DNA from: an uncultured Synergistia bacterium
Lineage (GTDB): Bacteria > Eremiobacterota > SpSt-956 > JAKJGF01
DNA: 8,870 nt
Assembly (NCBI GenBank): GCA_937888925.1
Contig: CALARM010000989.1
Coordinates: forward strand, 1-8,870
Direction: 5' to 3'
Shown: positions 1 to 6,138 of the stretch, piece after piece
Layout of the letters: every line of letters starts with the position of its first letter
Position numbering within the stretch: position 1 is the first letter of the stretch
Position numbers and translations under genes: made by a program
The notes under the pieces: model-generated
The model's database searches: none
What the model was told of the DNA's origin: nothing
What the model saw: the letters and a program-made list of their open reading frames with translations, nothing else

Positions 1-18
1 AAGAAAGTATTATTTATT

Positions 19-1251
19 ATGATAAAACATAAACTTATTATCTCAGGCGGAGGGCCTGCAGGTCTTATGGCAGCTATTACCGCCAGAGATTCCGGTGTAG
101 ATACAGCCATAGTGGAAGGCAACGACAGAGTCGGGAGAAAACTCCTGGGTACCGGCAACGGCAGATGTAATATAACAAATAAATTTATGGATGAAAAGAG
201 ATATTACAGTGAAAATCCTCAATTCGCCGGTAAAATTTTAAGTACTTTTACCCTGGATGATACAGTTAATTTCTTCAATACTACAGGTTTACCCCTCATA
301 ACTCTGGAAGAAGGTAAAATGTTTCCTATGTCACTTCAGGCTTCTTCTGTTCTTGATCTGCTCAGACTTGCCCTGGAGGAAAGGAACATTCCCGTATACT
401 GCAATTCAAAAATCAAAGAAATTGTTAAAAACAGTGTATTCACATTGAAAACAGGTGATAATAAACTATATGAATGTGACAGGCTTATTCTGGCCACAGG
501 GGGGAAATCCGTTTCTTCAACAGGTTCTGACGGTTCAGGCTTTTCTATTGCGGCTAAATTCGGCCATAGTGTAGTAAAACCTCTTCCCTCCCTTGTGCAG
601 TTAAAACTTGACTGTAAATATCTGAAAACCCTGTCAGGCATCAAATTTGACGGAGATGCAGAAATATTTATTAATAAAGAAAGTAAAAGAAAGGAAAAAG
701 GAGAAATATTATTTACCGATTACGGTATTTCGGGCCCCCCCGTACTTCAATTAAGCAGGATTGCCTCTTATGGTATTTCAACAGGGCAAAAAGTAATACT
801 TAAAGTAAATATATTATGTACAATGAGAGAACAGGAAACAGAAGAATTTTTAGAAAATCGGATGGCTGTGTTCAATTACAGAACAGTTCATGATTCTTTC
901 ATAGGTGTAATAAATAAAAAACTCATACCGGTAATATTAAAAGAAGCACGTATAAATAATAATACTTTATGCGGTGATTTAACGTGGAAGGAAAAGAAAA
1001 AGCTCTTCAATTTGCTGAATTCCTGGGAATTTCCAGTAAGAGATACAAACGGGTTTAACAATTCCCAGGTAACAGCAGGAGGAGTCAGTACGAAAGAAGT
1101 GAATGAAAAAACTCTGGAATCAAAGATTGTTCCCGGCCTCTATTTTGCAGGAGAAATACTGGACGTAGACGGAGACAGCGGCGGCTTTAACCTTCAGTGG
1201 GCATGGAGTTCCGGCTATGTGGCAGGTAAAAGTGCGGCAGGTGAGCGGTGA
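19..1251 (+). CDS. HI0933/BaiN-family FAD-dependent flavoprotein
   Basis: This 410-residue protein is a cytosolic FAD-binding oxidoreductase of the HI0933 (YhiN/BaiN) family; members bind FAD, but the physiological substrate is mostly unknown. Residues 10-15 (GGGPAG) form the dinucleotide-binding turn, followed by the family block GTGNGRCNITN at 44-54. Other family blocks are ATGGKSVSSTGSDG at 159-172, FTDYGISGPPVLQLSR at 232-247 and the C-terminal PGLYFAGEILDVDGDSGGFN around 372-391, followed by WAWSSGY. The length matches the family, so the gene looks complete. The ATG at 19 gives the expected N-terminus; only 18 bases precede it, with a weak purine stretch (AAGAAAG) as possible ribosome binding site. 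The last three residues (Gly-Glu-Arg) and the TGA stop come from the heptamer array starting at 1241, so the array has replaced or extended the original 3' end. It converges on the GtrA gene. The family call is firm; the reaction is unknown. Confidence 0.95.
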   Translation: MIKHKLIISGGGPAGLMAAITARDSGVDTAIVEGNDRVGRKLLGTGNGRCNITNKFMDEKRYYSENPQFAGKILSTFTLDDTVNFFNTTGLPLITLEEGKMFPMSLQASSVLDLLRLALEERNIPVYCNSKIKEIVKNSVFTLKTGDNKLYECDRLILATGGKSVSSTGSDGSGFSIAAKFGHSVVKPLPSLVQLKLDCKYLKTLSGIKFDGDAEIFINKESKRKEKGEILFTDYGISGPPVLQLSRIASYGISTGQKVILKVNILCTMREQETEEFLENRMAVFNYRTVHDSFIGVINKKLIPVILKEARINNNTLCGDLTWKEKKKLFNLLNSWEFPVRDTNGFNNSQVTAGGVSTKEVNEKTLESKIVPGLYFAGEILDVDGDSGGFNLQWAWSSGYVAGKSAAGER

Positions 1252-1345
1252 GCAGTGAGCAGTGAGCAGTGAACGGTGAGCAGTGAGCAGTGAGCAGTGA
1301 ACGGTGAGCAGTGACCAGTGAGCAGTTACGATTCACTTTTCACTT
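1241..1345. repeat. heptamer array that switches orientation between convergent genes
   Basis: Fifteen consecutive 7-base units are visible. Units 1-12 (1241-1324) read GTGAGCA or close variants (GTGAGCG, GTGAACG, GTGACCA) on the plus strand. Unit 13 is GTTACGA, and units 14-15 are TTCACTT, which is the same kind of motif on the minus strand and in the same 7-base phase. A higher-order 28-base period is visible: three GTGAGCA units followed by GTGAACG, at 1248-1275 and again at 1276-1303. The flavoprotein stop (TGA at 1249-1251) lies in unit 2, and the GtrA stop (TCA on plus at 1340-1342) lies in unit 15. Facing GTGA and TCAC units could pair as an imperfect hairpin. Short tandem heptamers are known between genes in several bacteria, for example the cyanobacterial STRR sequences; this motif is not one I can assign. 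Confidence 0.92.
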
Positions 1346-1762
1346 TTTCCCCTTAAAAACAATATAATTATAACCGAGGAAATTCCAGGTAAAAGCTGTA
1401 AGGGAACCACACAGAGCGGAAATAGTAGGCCAGATAGTGGGAGGTACAAATATTACCGGCACACAGGTAAATACTATTGTGGCAACGGAAACATTGATAA
1501 TTCCTCCTATAATACTTATCAATAAAAAGGTGGAAAACTGTATCCCTTCCTTCTTCTGTCCCTGTCCTTTAAAAACCCATAATTTGTTAAAATAATAACT
1601 GTTAATAACAGCAGCAGAAAAGGAAATAGCTTTAAAAATACCGTAAAGGACTCCTTCTTTATGGGCAAGGCCTGTAGTAAAAATTAAAAGATTTAATATT
1701 CCGAGATCTATAAAGGTATTTAACAGACCTACTGCAAAAAATTTTATAAATTTAATTATCAT
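1340..1762 (-). CDS. GtrA-family polytopic membrane protein
   Basis: This 140-residue integral membrane protein belongs to the GtrA family, small four-helix proteins thought to move or present polyprenyl-phosphate-linked sugars for cell-surface glycosylation. Predicted helices lie at about 5-27, 38-58, 77-101 and 111-134. The family's internal duplication is visible in the paired loop motifs: NSYYFNKLWVFKG at 54-66 after helix 2 and WNFLGYNYIVFKG at 126-138 after helix 4. I chose the ATG at 1762 because the alternative GTG at 1774 would abut the only purine-rich stretch (AAAGAG), whereas that stretch sits about 11 bases before the ATG; MIIKFIKFFAVG is also a typical GtrA N-terminus. The stop codon lies inside a heptamer unit. 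The gene follows the radical SAM gene on the same strand after about 130 bp, so joint transcription is possible. No glycosyltransferase is next to it here, so the lipid-linked substrate cannot be named. Confidence 0.9.
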   Translation of the reverse strand: MIIKFIKFFAVGLLNTFIDLGILNLLIFTTGLAHKEGVLYGIFKAISFSAAVINSYYFNKLWVFKGQGQKKEGIQFSTFLLISIIGGIINVSVATIVFTCVPVIFVPPTIWPTISALCGSLTAFTWNFLGYNYIVFKGKK

Positions 1763-1869
1763 AAATAATATCACTCTTTCAGATTAATTCAGGGACGATA
1801 ATTCTAAAGGGGGGACGGAACCATTCTTTACAGATTGTCATTACCGAATATACTGAGTGTTTACCTCCC

Positions 1870-1897
1870 GTCACGCGTTACGCGTTACGCGTCACGA
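1870..1897 (-). repeat. four-unit heptamer array at the radical SAM stop codon
   Basis: The plus strand reads GTCACGC, GTTACGC, GTTACGC and GTCACGA in strict 7-base succession. On the minus strand, the sense of the neighbouring gene, the units carry the GTGAC or GTAAC core. The radical SAM stop codon (TCA on plus, 1892-1894) lies in the last unit, and its preceding Ser codon also falls in repeat sequence. The array sits between the radical SAM and GtrA genes. The rest of this gap (1775-1869) shows two GGGACG-containing stretches (1792 and 1812) but no gene. Confidence 0.85.
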
Positions 1898-3760
1898 ATC
1901 AAAACAGCACCCTGAGATTCCTCTTTTCAAAAAGTCCTTATAAATTTCTTCCCTGGAAGAATAAAAATTAAAATACCTGCCTCCTTTTCCTCCACAGAAA
2001 AGTACCTTATCATTTTCTACGGAAAAAAGTGAAGGACATTCTTTACAGGTATTTTCGTCAATGTTCGTGAAAGGTTTCAAGAAGATATGTTCAAATCCTT
2101 CCAGTGAATGTTTTAATTTATTGATTTCATCGACAGAAAGGCCATCATGATAGACAAAGAGATTCTTTTTGTTTTCATGAGATAAAAATTCGGAAAGATT
2201 TCCTATATTATTCCTGTCCACTCTCACGTATATGCCATTATCACGTTCCGAAGAAGGTTCTGAAATTATATAAAAAGTCTCTTTACCCATAAAAATATTG
2301 TATCCACCGTGTTTGAAAAAATAATTTATTATGCCGGTTTTAAGAGATCTTCTGAAATATTTGAGAAACATTTCCTTTGTTTCTCTATCAGGAGATTCAT
2401 ATATATAATACGAGATAAAGGTATCACTGTATGTTGTTACAAGTTCTTTTATCTGACCGGAATACTTATTTTTTGTTTCATTTAAAGGAGGAAATGTTAA
2501 ATTTTTCTTATTTTCTTCAAAATTGTAATGTTCATATTCCTCCATATTCCTCCCTGATGTAAGAATATTACCGAATTCCCTGTAGAGAAGATTATCTCCG
2601 TATTTGCTGTATATCTCAGTCCCTGCTATGGGGATAAGATAATGAAGATGAATATGAAGATAGTTCTCTGTCTTTGTAAGGAACAGATTCAGAATAAAAT
2701 TCATGGTATCAAGGAAATCATATATTGTTTCAAAAGGGAAATTAAAGATAAAACTTGCCGCAGACACAGGTATTTTATCTGCTGTTTTTAACAGGATTTC
2801 TTTTATATCTACATGAATATTTTTCTTTATCTCTTCAAGCACAAAAGAGCTTCCTGACTCTACTCCGAAAAACACTACCTGACAGTTAAGTGCTCCTGCC
2901 ATGTCAAGTATTTCATCATCTATATCATCGAGTCTTCTGCACATATTGAATTTAAAATTATAATTTCTCTTTTTATATTCTTCAAAAAATCTCTTAAAAT
3001 CTTCTTTATTATGACAGAATATATTATCGGCAAAGGTAATCTCACAGTAAGATTTCAACTCTGACAGACAATCCAGTTCGGCAAAGACATTCTGAAAACT
3101 TCTTTTAACAAGTTTTCCTTTCCAGAAACTGCCCTGATCACAGAAGGTGCATCTATAGGGACAACCTCTGCTCCATGAAAGATAAAGACTGTCATAATAA
3201 GAAAGATTTATATGATGATATGCTGCAGTGGGAAGTGAATCAAGAGCCTTTATTCTTTCTCTTTCCGGTGTAACAGTAACGTTGCCGTCACTTTTAAACA
3301 CTATACCTTTTACATTGGCGACATTTCTTCTGCCTTCTATAGCATCTAAAAGTTCGACAACTGTTACATCACCTTCACCTGTTACTACAAAATCTATTGA
3401 GTCAAAATATTCTATCAGCTTTTCAGCCACTCCCGTAGGACCGCATCCGCCAAGTATTATTTTCACAGAAGGGTATATTTTTTTCAATTCTCCGCTCAGA
3501 AGAACTGCATAGGGTAATTCTTTTGAAAAACAGGATATGCCAATAATATGTCCGGGATTTTTAAGAAAATCTACCATACATTTAACATCTGCAGGGTTAG
3601 TATAAGAGTTCAACTGATAATCTCTGAATTCCACTCTATGACCTGCCTGTTCCAGGACAGATATTATACAGAGACAACCATAGGGAATGTGAACAGGAAC
3701 CTTTAATTTATCTCCCGGAAAATACCTGAAGGCAAGATTGAAAATTGTAATGTTACTCAT
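1892..3760 (-). CDS. B12-binding-type radical SAM protein with Cys-rich C-terminus
   Basis: This is a 622-residue radical SAM enzyme of the group with an N-terminal B12-binding-like Rossmann domain. Residues 1-140 look like that domain: IPYGCLCIISVLEQAGHRVEFRDYQ at 25-48 (given as parts: IPYGCL, then VLEQAGHRVEFRDYQ), GGCGPTG at 104-110 and TGEGD at 127-131. No DxHxxG cobalamin motif is visible, as is common in this class. The [4Fe-4S]-SAM motif is CPYRCTFC at 200-207 (Cys200, Cys204, Cys207), followed by GVESGS at 299-304 and FIFNFPFET at 337-345. After about 420 the sequence is unfamiliar and ends with Cys572, Cys575, Cys589, Cys618 and Cys619, which could bind another cluster or zinc. The ATG at 3760 has AAGGA nine bases upstream. 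The substrate is unknown. The stop lies in a heptamer, and another array lies just upstream of the ribosome binding site. Confidence 0.9.
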   Translation of the reverse strand: MSNITIFNLAFRYFPGDKLKVPVHIPYGCLCIISVLEQAGHRVEFRDYQLNSYTNPADVKCMVDFLKNPGHIIGISCFSKELPYAVLLSGELKKIYPSVKIILGGCGPTGVAEKLIEYFDSIDFVVTGEGDVTVVELLDAIEGRRNVANVKGIVFKSDGNVTVTPERERIKALDSLPTAAYHHINLSYYDSLYLSWSRGCPYRCTFCDQGSFWKGKLVKRSFQNVFAELDCLSELKSYCEITFADNIFCHNKEDFKRFFEEYKKRNYNFKFNMCRRLDDIDDEILDMAGALNCQVVFFGVESGSSFVLEEIKKNIHVDIKEILLKTADKIPVSAASFIFNFPFETIYDFLDTMNFILNLFLTKTENYLHIHLHYLIPIAGTEIYSKYGDNLLYREFGNILTSGRNMEEYEHYNFEENKKNLTFPPLNETKNKYSGQIKELVTTYSDTFISYYIYESPDRETKEMFLKYFRRSLKTGIINYFFKHGGYNIFMGKETFYIISEPSSERDNGIYVRVDRNNIGNLSEFLSHENKKNLFVYHDGLSVDEINKLKHSLEGFEHIFLKPFTNIDENTCKECPSLFSVENDKVLFCGGKGGRYFNFYSSREEIYKDFLKRGISGCCFDS

Positions 3761-3780
3761 TTATATATGTCCTTATAATC

Positions 3781-3829
3781 GTAATGCGTGACGCGTAACG
3801 GGTGGTTCGTGATAAGTGATGCGTAATGC
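3781..3829 (+). repeat. seven-unit heptamer array upstream of the radical SAM gene
   Basis: Seven successive units are read on plus: GTAATGC, GTGACGC, GTAACGG, GTGGTTC, GTGATAA, GTGATGC and GTAATGC, with a partial GTATTTT after them. The GTGA/GTAA core faces away from the radical SAM gene, whose start is only 20 bases to the left, so in that gene's sense the array is read as TTAC/TCAC. It lies directly before the AAGGA ribosome binding site (3770-3774) and would be in any leader reading through from the ankyrin gene. Confidence 0.85.
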
Positions 3830-3846
3830 GTATTTTCACCGGTACC

Positions 3847-3871
3847 GGGCGACCACAGTGGGTCGCCCCTA
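3847..3871 (-). repeat. perfect 8-bp palindromic hairpin (TAGGGGC element, copy 1)
   Basis: GGGCGACC at 3847-3854 and GGTCGCCC at 3861-3868 are exact reverse complements separated by a six-base loop (ACAGTG). On the minus strand the element begins TAGGGGC. It follows the ankyrin gene stop and the three heptamers there. No run of U follows on the minus strand (GGTACCGGTGAAAA comes next), so it is not a standard intrinsic terminator. Its outline resembles the hairpin at the kinase stop codon (8185-8208). GC-rich palindromes starting GTAGGGGCGACC are, as far as I recall, a common kind of dispersed intergenic repeat; I could not check that here. Confidence 0.75.
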
Positions 3872-3872
3872 C

Positions 3873-3893
3873 GACTCACAACTCACGACTCAC
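3873..3893 (-). repeat. three-unit heptamer array abutting the ankyrin gene stop
   Basis: The plus strand shows GACTCAC, AACTCAC and GACTCAC; on minus these are GTGAGTC, GTGAGTT and GTGAGTC. The first minus-strand unit begins with the last base of the ankyrin gene's TAG stop (CTA on plus, 3893-3895), so the next in-frame codon is TGA supplied by the heptamer: a TAG-TGA double stop. Confidence 0.85.
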
Positions 3894-5758
3894 TAACATT
3901 TTATATCCATCAAAAGAAGTTTACTCTTTGTCTCAGGTGAAACTACTGCTCCCTTTGCTATAAGCAACTCTGCTACAGGTTTCATCTCTTTAGAGTTCAC
4001 TTTATCCAGAGGGGTATGGCCCTGTTTGTCTTTTGCATTTAAATCTGCTCCACCTGCAATAAGTACTTCCACTATATCTTTTTTACCGAGTGATACTGCC
4101 TTATGAAGTGCCGTAGAAAGTTCCTTATCCTTGAGATTAACATCTGCTCCTTTACTTATAAGATATCTCACCACTTCTTTACTTTTCAAATCAATAGATT
4201 CATATAATAAACTTCTTCCGTTTACATCTCTTATATTAACATCTGCTCCGCTGCTTATAAGCAATTCTGCCACATCTTTGTTTCCCGTGGATAAAGCTTT
4301 ATGGAGAGCAGTTTTCCCTTCCCTGTCTCGAAGGTTCACATCTGCTCCCTGGCTTACAGCCCATTTAGCACCGGATATATTACCTGAATAGTGAATAATT
4401 GCCTTACCTTCCTTATCTTTTATATTAATATCTGCTCCCTTTGAAATAAAGAATTCCGCAATGTCCCTGTTTGATATGGCAAGAGCTCTATGGAGAGCAG
4501 TTCTTCCGTCCTTATCTCTGGCATTTAAATTGGCTCCCTTTTCAACAGCCAGTTTTGCTTCTTCCATTGTAGTTATACAGTGTACAAACGTTTTACCTTC
4601 TTTATCTGCCAGCTTTACATCTGCACCATTTGAAACAAGTAATTTCACCATTTCGATATTTTTTTCCATGGCAGCTTTATGTAAAGGAGTTCTACCATTA
4701 TTATCTTTCTCATGTATATCGGCTCCCTTTTCCAGAGCCACTTTTGCTTCTGCCGTACCGGCAATCTTAAATAAAGATGGCACAGGCCCTGATGGTTTCT
4801 GTTCCACTTCTTTTTTTACAGGTATTTCTTTTACAGGTATTTCTTTTGCACGTATTTCCTTTACAGGCATTTCTTTTACAGGAGTTTTTTCCTGAATGGG
4901 AACTTTCGGTTCTGATAACGGTCTGTTCGTTAAATTATCGGCCTGTTCAATTTGTTTATCCGTTCTCCTTCTGAGAGGATTCGGAGGCAGTGTATTGGTA
5001 GGACATCTTCTTACTTCAGGAGTACTGAGAGTTGCATGAACTGCAGCACATTCTCTGGCTTTAATCAGGCACATGAGCCCTTCATCATTTCTCCCCAGTT
5101 CATTCAGTGCTGTCCCTTTACCATGCCAGGCAGGAGCACTTTTGGGATTTAATTTTAAAGCTCTGTCAAAATATTCAATAGCTTCAGCATATTTGCCGAA
5201 CTCATTCAAAACCAGTCCTTTACCGGACCATGCCTGTTCAACTTTGGACGTATATTTCAATGCTTTATCATAACACGCAAGAGCATCTTTATATTTACCC
5301 ATTTTAAACAAAACGTCTGCTTTCTTACACCAAATCTCACTGGACATAGGATTCATTTCCAGAATATTATCATAAAATTTAATAGCCTCTTTATATTCTT
5401 TATTAGAATCAAATATCGTCAATCCATGAAAAAGTGATTGAGTATTTAAATTACTTGAAACCCCTCTAAAACCTGATGATATAAAGTTTCCTATCGTTAA
5501 AAAGAAATCTTTAACGGCAGAAGTAATAGTACCGAAAAAATCTGAAATACCATGAAAATTAAGTTTTAATGCATCAAAAAAAGTTTTAAATGCTTCTTTA
5601 AATTCTGCTGCCCAGTAGAGATTCCATGCCACTTTCATCTTTTTCGTCACAGGAGAATCATTACAAAATAACAGTAAATAAAGAATGGAAAGAAAAAAAT
5701 ACAGGGGTACAGAAAAAATAAGAAAAAGAATAATTATAAGAAATACTTCAACATACAT
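3893..5758 (-). CDS. membrane-anchored TPR and ankyrin repeat protein
   Basis: This 621-residue protein probably acts as a membrane-tethered protein-interaction scaffold; no catalytic domain is visible. Residues 4-32 form one strongly hydrophobic N-terminal segment, likely a membrane anchor rather than a cleaved signal peptide. About three TPRs follow (roughly 107-138, 141-172 and 175-207, with a weaker fourth to 237). A linker at 240-320 carries pentapeptide repeats of the PVKEI type at 293-316. Ankyrin repeats fill about 330-605, each with the G-A-D-(V/I)-N ... D-x-(D/E)-G-(R/K)-T-x-L-H signature; the Gly of successive units falls at 345, 378, 408, 441, 471, 504, 537, 570 and 603. The start ATG has a strong GGGGAGG ten bases upstream (5769-5775). 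The gene is divergent from the TPR kinase, which has similar TPRs, and it heads the minus-strand series. The partner proteins are unknown. Confidence 0.88.
   Translation of the reverse strand: MYVEVFLIIILFLIFSVPLYFFLSILYLLLFCNDSPVTKKMKVAWNLYWAAEFKEAFKTFFDALKLNFHGISDFFGTITSAVKDFFLTIGNFISSGFRGVSSNLNTQSLFHGLTIFDSNKEYKEAIKFYDNILEMNPMSSEIWCKKADVLFKMGKYKDALACYDKALKYTSKVEQAWSGKGLVLNEFGKYAEAIEYFDRALKLNPKSAPAWHGKGTALNELGRNDEGLMCLIKARECAAVHATLSTPEVRRCPTNTLPPNPLRRRTDKQIEQADNLTNRPLSEPKVPIQEKTPVKEMPVKEIRAKEIPVKEIPVKKEVEQKPSGPVPSLFKIAGTAEAKVALEKGADIHEKDNNGRTPLHKAAMEKNIEMVKLLVSNGADVKLADKEGKTFVHCITTMEEAKLAVEKGANLNARDKDGRTALHRALAISNRDIAEFFISKGADINIKDKEGKAIIHYSGNISGAKWAVSQGADVNLRDREGKTALHKALSTGNKDVAELLISSGADVNIRDVNGRSLLYESIDLKSKEVVRYLISKGADVNLKDKELSTALHKAVSLGKKDIVEVLIAGGADLNAKDKQGHTPLDKVNSKEMKPVAELLIAKGAVVSPETKSKLLLMDIKC
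4184..4750 (-). repeat. 63-residue (189-bp) ankyrin super-repeat, three copies
   Basis: The first six ankyrin units are spaced 33, 30, 33, 30 and 33 residues apart, so pairs of a full and a shortened repeat recur with a 63-residue period: residues about 337-399, 400-462 and 463-525. Each pair opens with a shortened helix region (AEAKVALEKGAD, EEAKLAVEKGAN, SGAKWAVSQGAD) and continues with a full repeat. After residue 525 the spacing is a uniform 33. This points to duplication of a two-repeat block rather than of single repeats. Confidence 0.75.
4818..4892 (-). repeat. 15-bp in-frame minisatellite in the TPR-ankyrin linker
   Basis: Five units of 15 bases follow each other on plus: ACAGGTATTTCTTTT twice (4818-4832 and 4833-4847), then GCACGTATTTCCTTT, ACAGGCATTTCTTTT and a decayed fifth unit. 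They encode the five-residue steps PVKEI, PVKEI, RAKEI, PVKEM and PVKE in the linker between the TPR and ankyrin domains. Unit number can change without a frameshift, so linker length may vary between strains. Confidence 0.8.
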
Positions 5759-5876
5759 TCAGGAATTACCTCCCCGGGCCTCTTCTGAAATCTTCATATC
5801 ATAAATTTTGCGTAAACCTCTATTGAAGATCTATTTATATTACCGAGTTAAGCATAAATAATGTATATATGCTTTT

Positions 5877-5897
5877 GTGACACATAACGCGTGATGG
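5877..5897 (+). repeat. three-unit heptamer array
   Basis: GTGACAC, ATAACGC and GTGATGG follow one another on plus in 7-base phase. The motif matches the GTGACGC/GTAACGC flavour seen at 1870 and 3781. It is short and one unit departs from the core, so it could be a decayed remnant. Confidence 0.6.
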
Positions 5898-6023
5898 GAG
5901 AAAACCGTTTATTACACTTATGCTCAGGTCAGTAAATATCTTCTGATTAATTCTATTTTTCATCTTTAAGTCCTTTCCCGGAAATATTATTTATCAAAAG
6001 ATTATTTCTATGATATATTTATA

Positions 6024-6051
6024 GTGAATGGTGAAGAGTGAAGGGTGAAGA
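6024..6051 (+). repeat. four-unit heptamer array upstream of the kinase gene
   Basis: GTGAATG, GTGAAGA, GTGAAGG and GTGAAGA are four successive 7-base units, all keeping the GTGAA core. The array ends eight bases before a perfect TATAAT (6060-6065), so one unit falls where a -35 box would sit. Confidence 0.8.
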
Positions 6052-6065
6052 AGTTTTATTATAAT
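6038..6065 (+). promoter_or_regulatory. candidate kinase promoter (-10 TATAAT)
   Basis: TATAAT at 6060-6065 matches the sigma-70 -10 consensus exactly. The sequence 16 bases upstream is GTGAAG (6038-6043), which shares only the central TGA with TTGACA and comes from a heptamer unit. Transcription would begin near 6072, about 33 bases before the mini-ORF. AT-rich DNA yields TATAAT by chance, and the pair at 5991/6014 is an alternative, so this is tentative. Confidence 0.35.
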
Positions 6066-6104
6066 TATACTCCATATATGAATCACAGAGGAAGGATTTT
6101 TATT

Positions 6105-6131
6105 ATGAAAAATGAATTTTATAGGAGGTGA
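6105..6131 (+). CDS. possible 8-codon leader peptide (MKNEFYRR)
   Basis: An ATG at 6105 opens an eight-codon frame ending in TGA at 6129-6131. It has its own purine-rich ribosome binding site, AGAGGAAGGA (6087-6096), eight bases upstream. Its last two sense codons, AGG AGG, are the Shine-Dalgarno sequence of the kinase gene, so ribosomes translating the mini-ORF would cover and then release that site seven bases before the kinase ATG. Translational coupling or control of kinase synthesis is plausible. The reading frame is too short to prove coding by itself. Confidence 0.4.
   Translation: MKNEFYRR
6123..6130 (+). promoter_or_regulatory. ribosome binding site fixing the kinase start at 6139
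   Basis: AGGAGGTG at 6123-6130 is a near-perfect Shine-Dalgarno sequence eight bases before the ATG at 6139 (a second ATG follows at 6142). It lies inside the longer frame that opens at ATG 6112, which has no comparable site at the right distance, so the earlier ATG is unlikely to be the start. Confidence 0.8.
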
Positions 6132-6138
6132 ATTTTTT

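Larger units (their letters stand above)
5759..6104. other. divergent intergenic region between the ankyrin and kinase genes
   Basis: This roughly 350-bp AT-rich gap must hold the start signals for both divergent genes. On the left is the ankyrin gene's GGGGAGG ribosome binding site (5769-5775 on plus as CCTCCCC). A TATGAT on minus (5798-5803) is a possible -10 for that gene, but I see no good -35. Two heptamer arrays lie at 5877-5897 and 6024-6051. A second plus-strand promoter candidate is TTATCA (5991-5996) and TATATT (6014-6019) with a 17-base spacer. I find no gene or structured RNA in the rest. Confidence 0.6.

Noticed and set aside
336..644. Minus-strand frame opposite the flavoprotein gene
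   Set aside because: It is antisense to conserved flavoprotein motifs and has no recognisable features.
735..741. C7 tract in the flavoprotein gene as a phase-variation switch
   Set aside because: Seven C in a conserved Gly-Pro-Pro motif is explained by the protein sequence, and the frame is intact.
1241..1345. CRISPR array
   Set aside because: The units are 7 bases and directly adjacent, with no 25-40-base repeats or unique spacers and no cas genes.
1763..1774. GTG start for the GtrA protein at 1774
   Set aside because: The purine-rich stretch abuts the GTG, leaving no spacing, and the ATG at 1762 gives the usual family N-terminus.
3228..3512. Plus-strand open frame inside the radical SAM gene
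   Set aside because: It is antisense to a well-supported gene, has low-complexity Ser/Thr/Pro content and shows no family motif.
3760..3790. TATAAG as a -10 box for the radical SAM gene
   Set aside because: It overlaps the ribosome binding site, leaving no room for a leader, and no -35 match is present.
3847..3868. Intrinsic terminator for the ankyrin gene
   Set aside because: The stem is perfect but no U-tract follows on the minus strand, so I list it as a palindromic repeat.
4131..5273. Several plus-strand open frames opposite the ankyrin/TPR gene
   Set aside because: They mirror the repeat structure of the real minus-strand gene and have no ribosome binding sites or recognisable domains.
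6112..6138. Upstream ATG start for the kinase, adding nine residues
   Set aside because: The added stretch contains the Shine-Dalgarno sequence of the later ATG, and no good site precedes 6112 at the right spacing.
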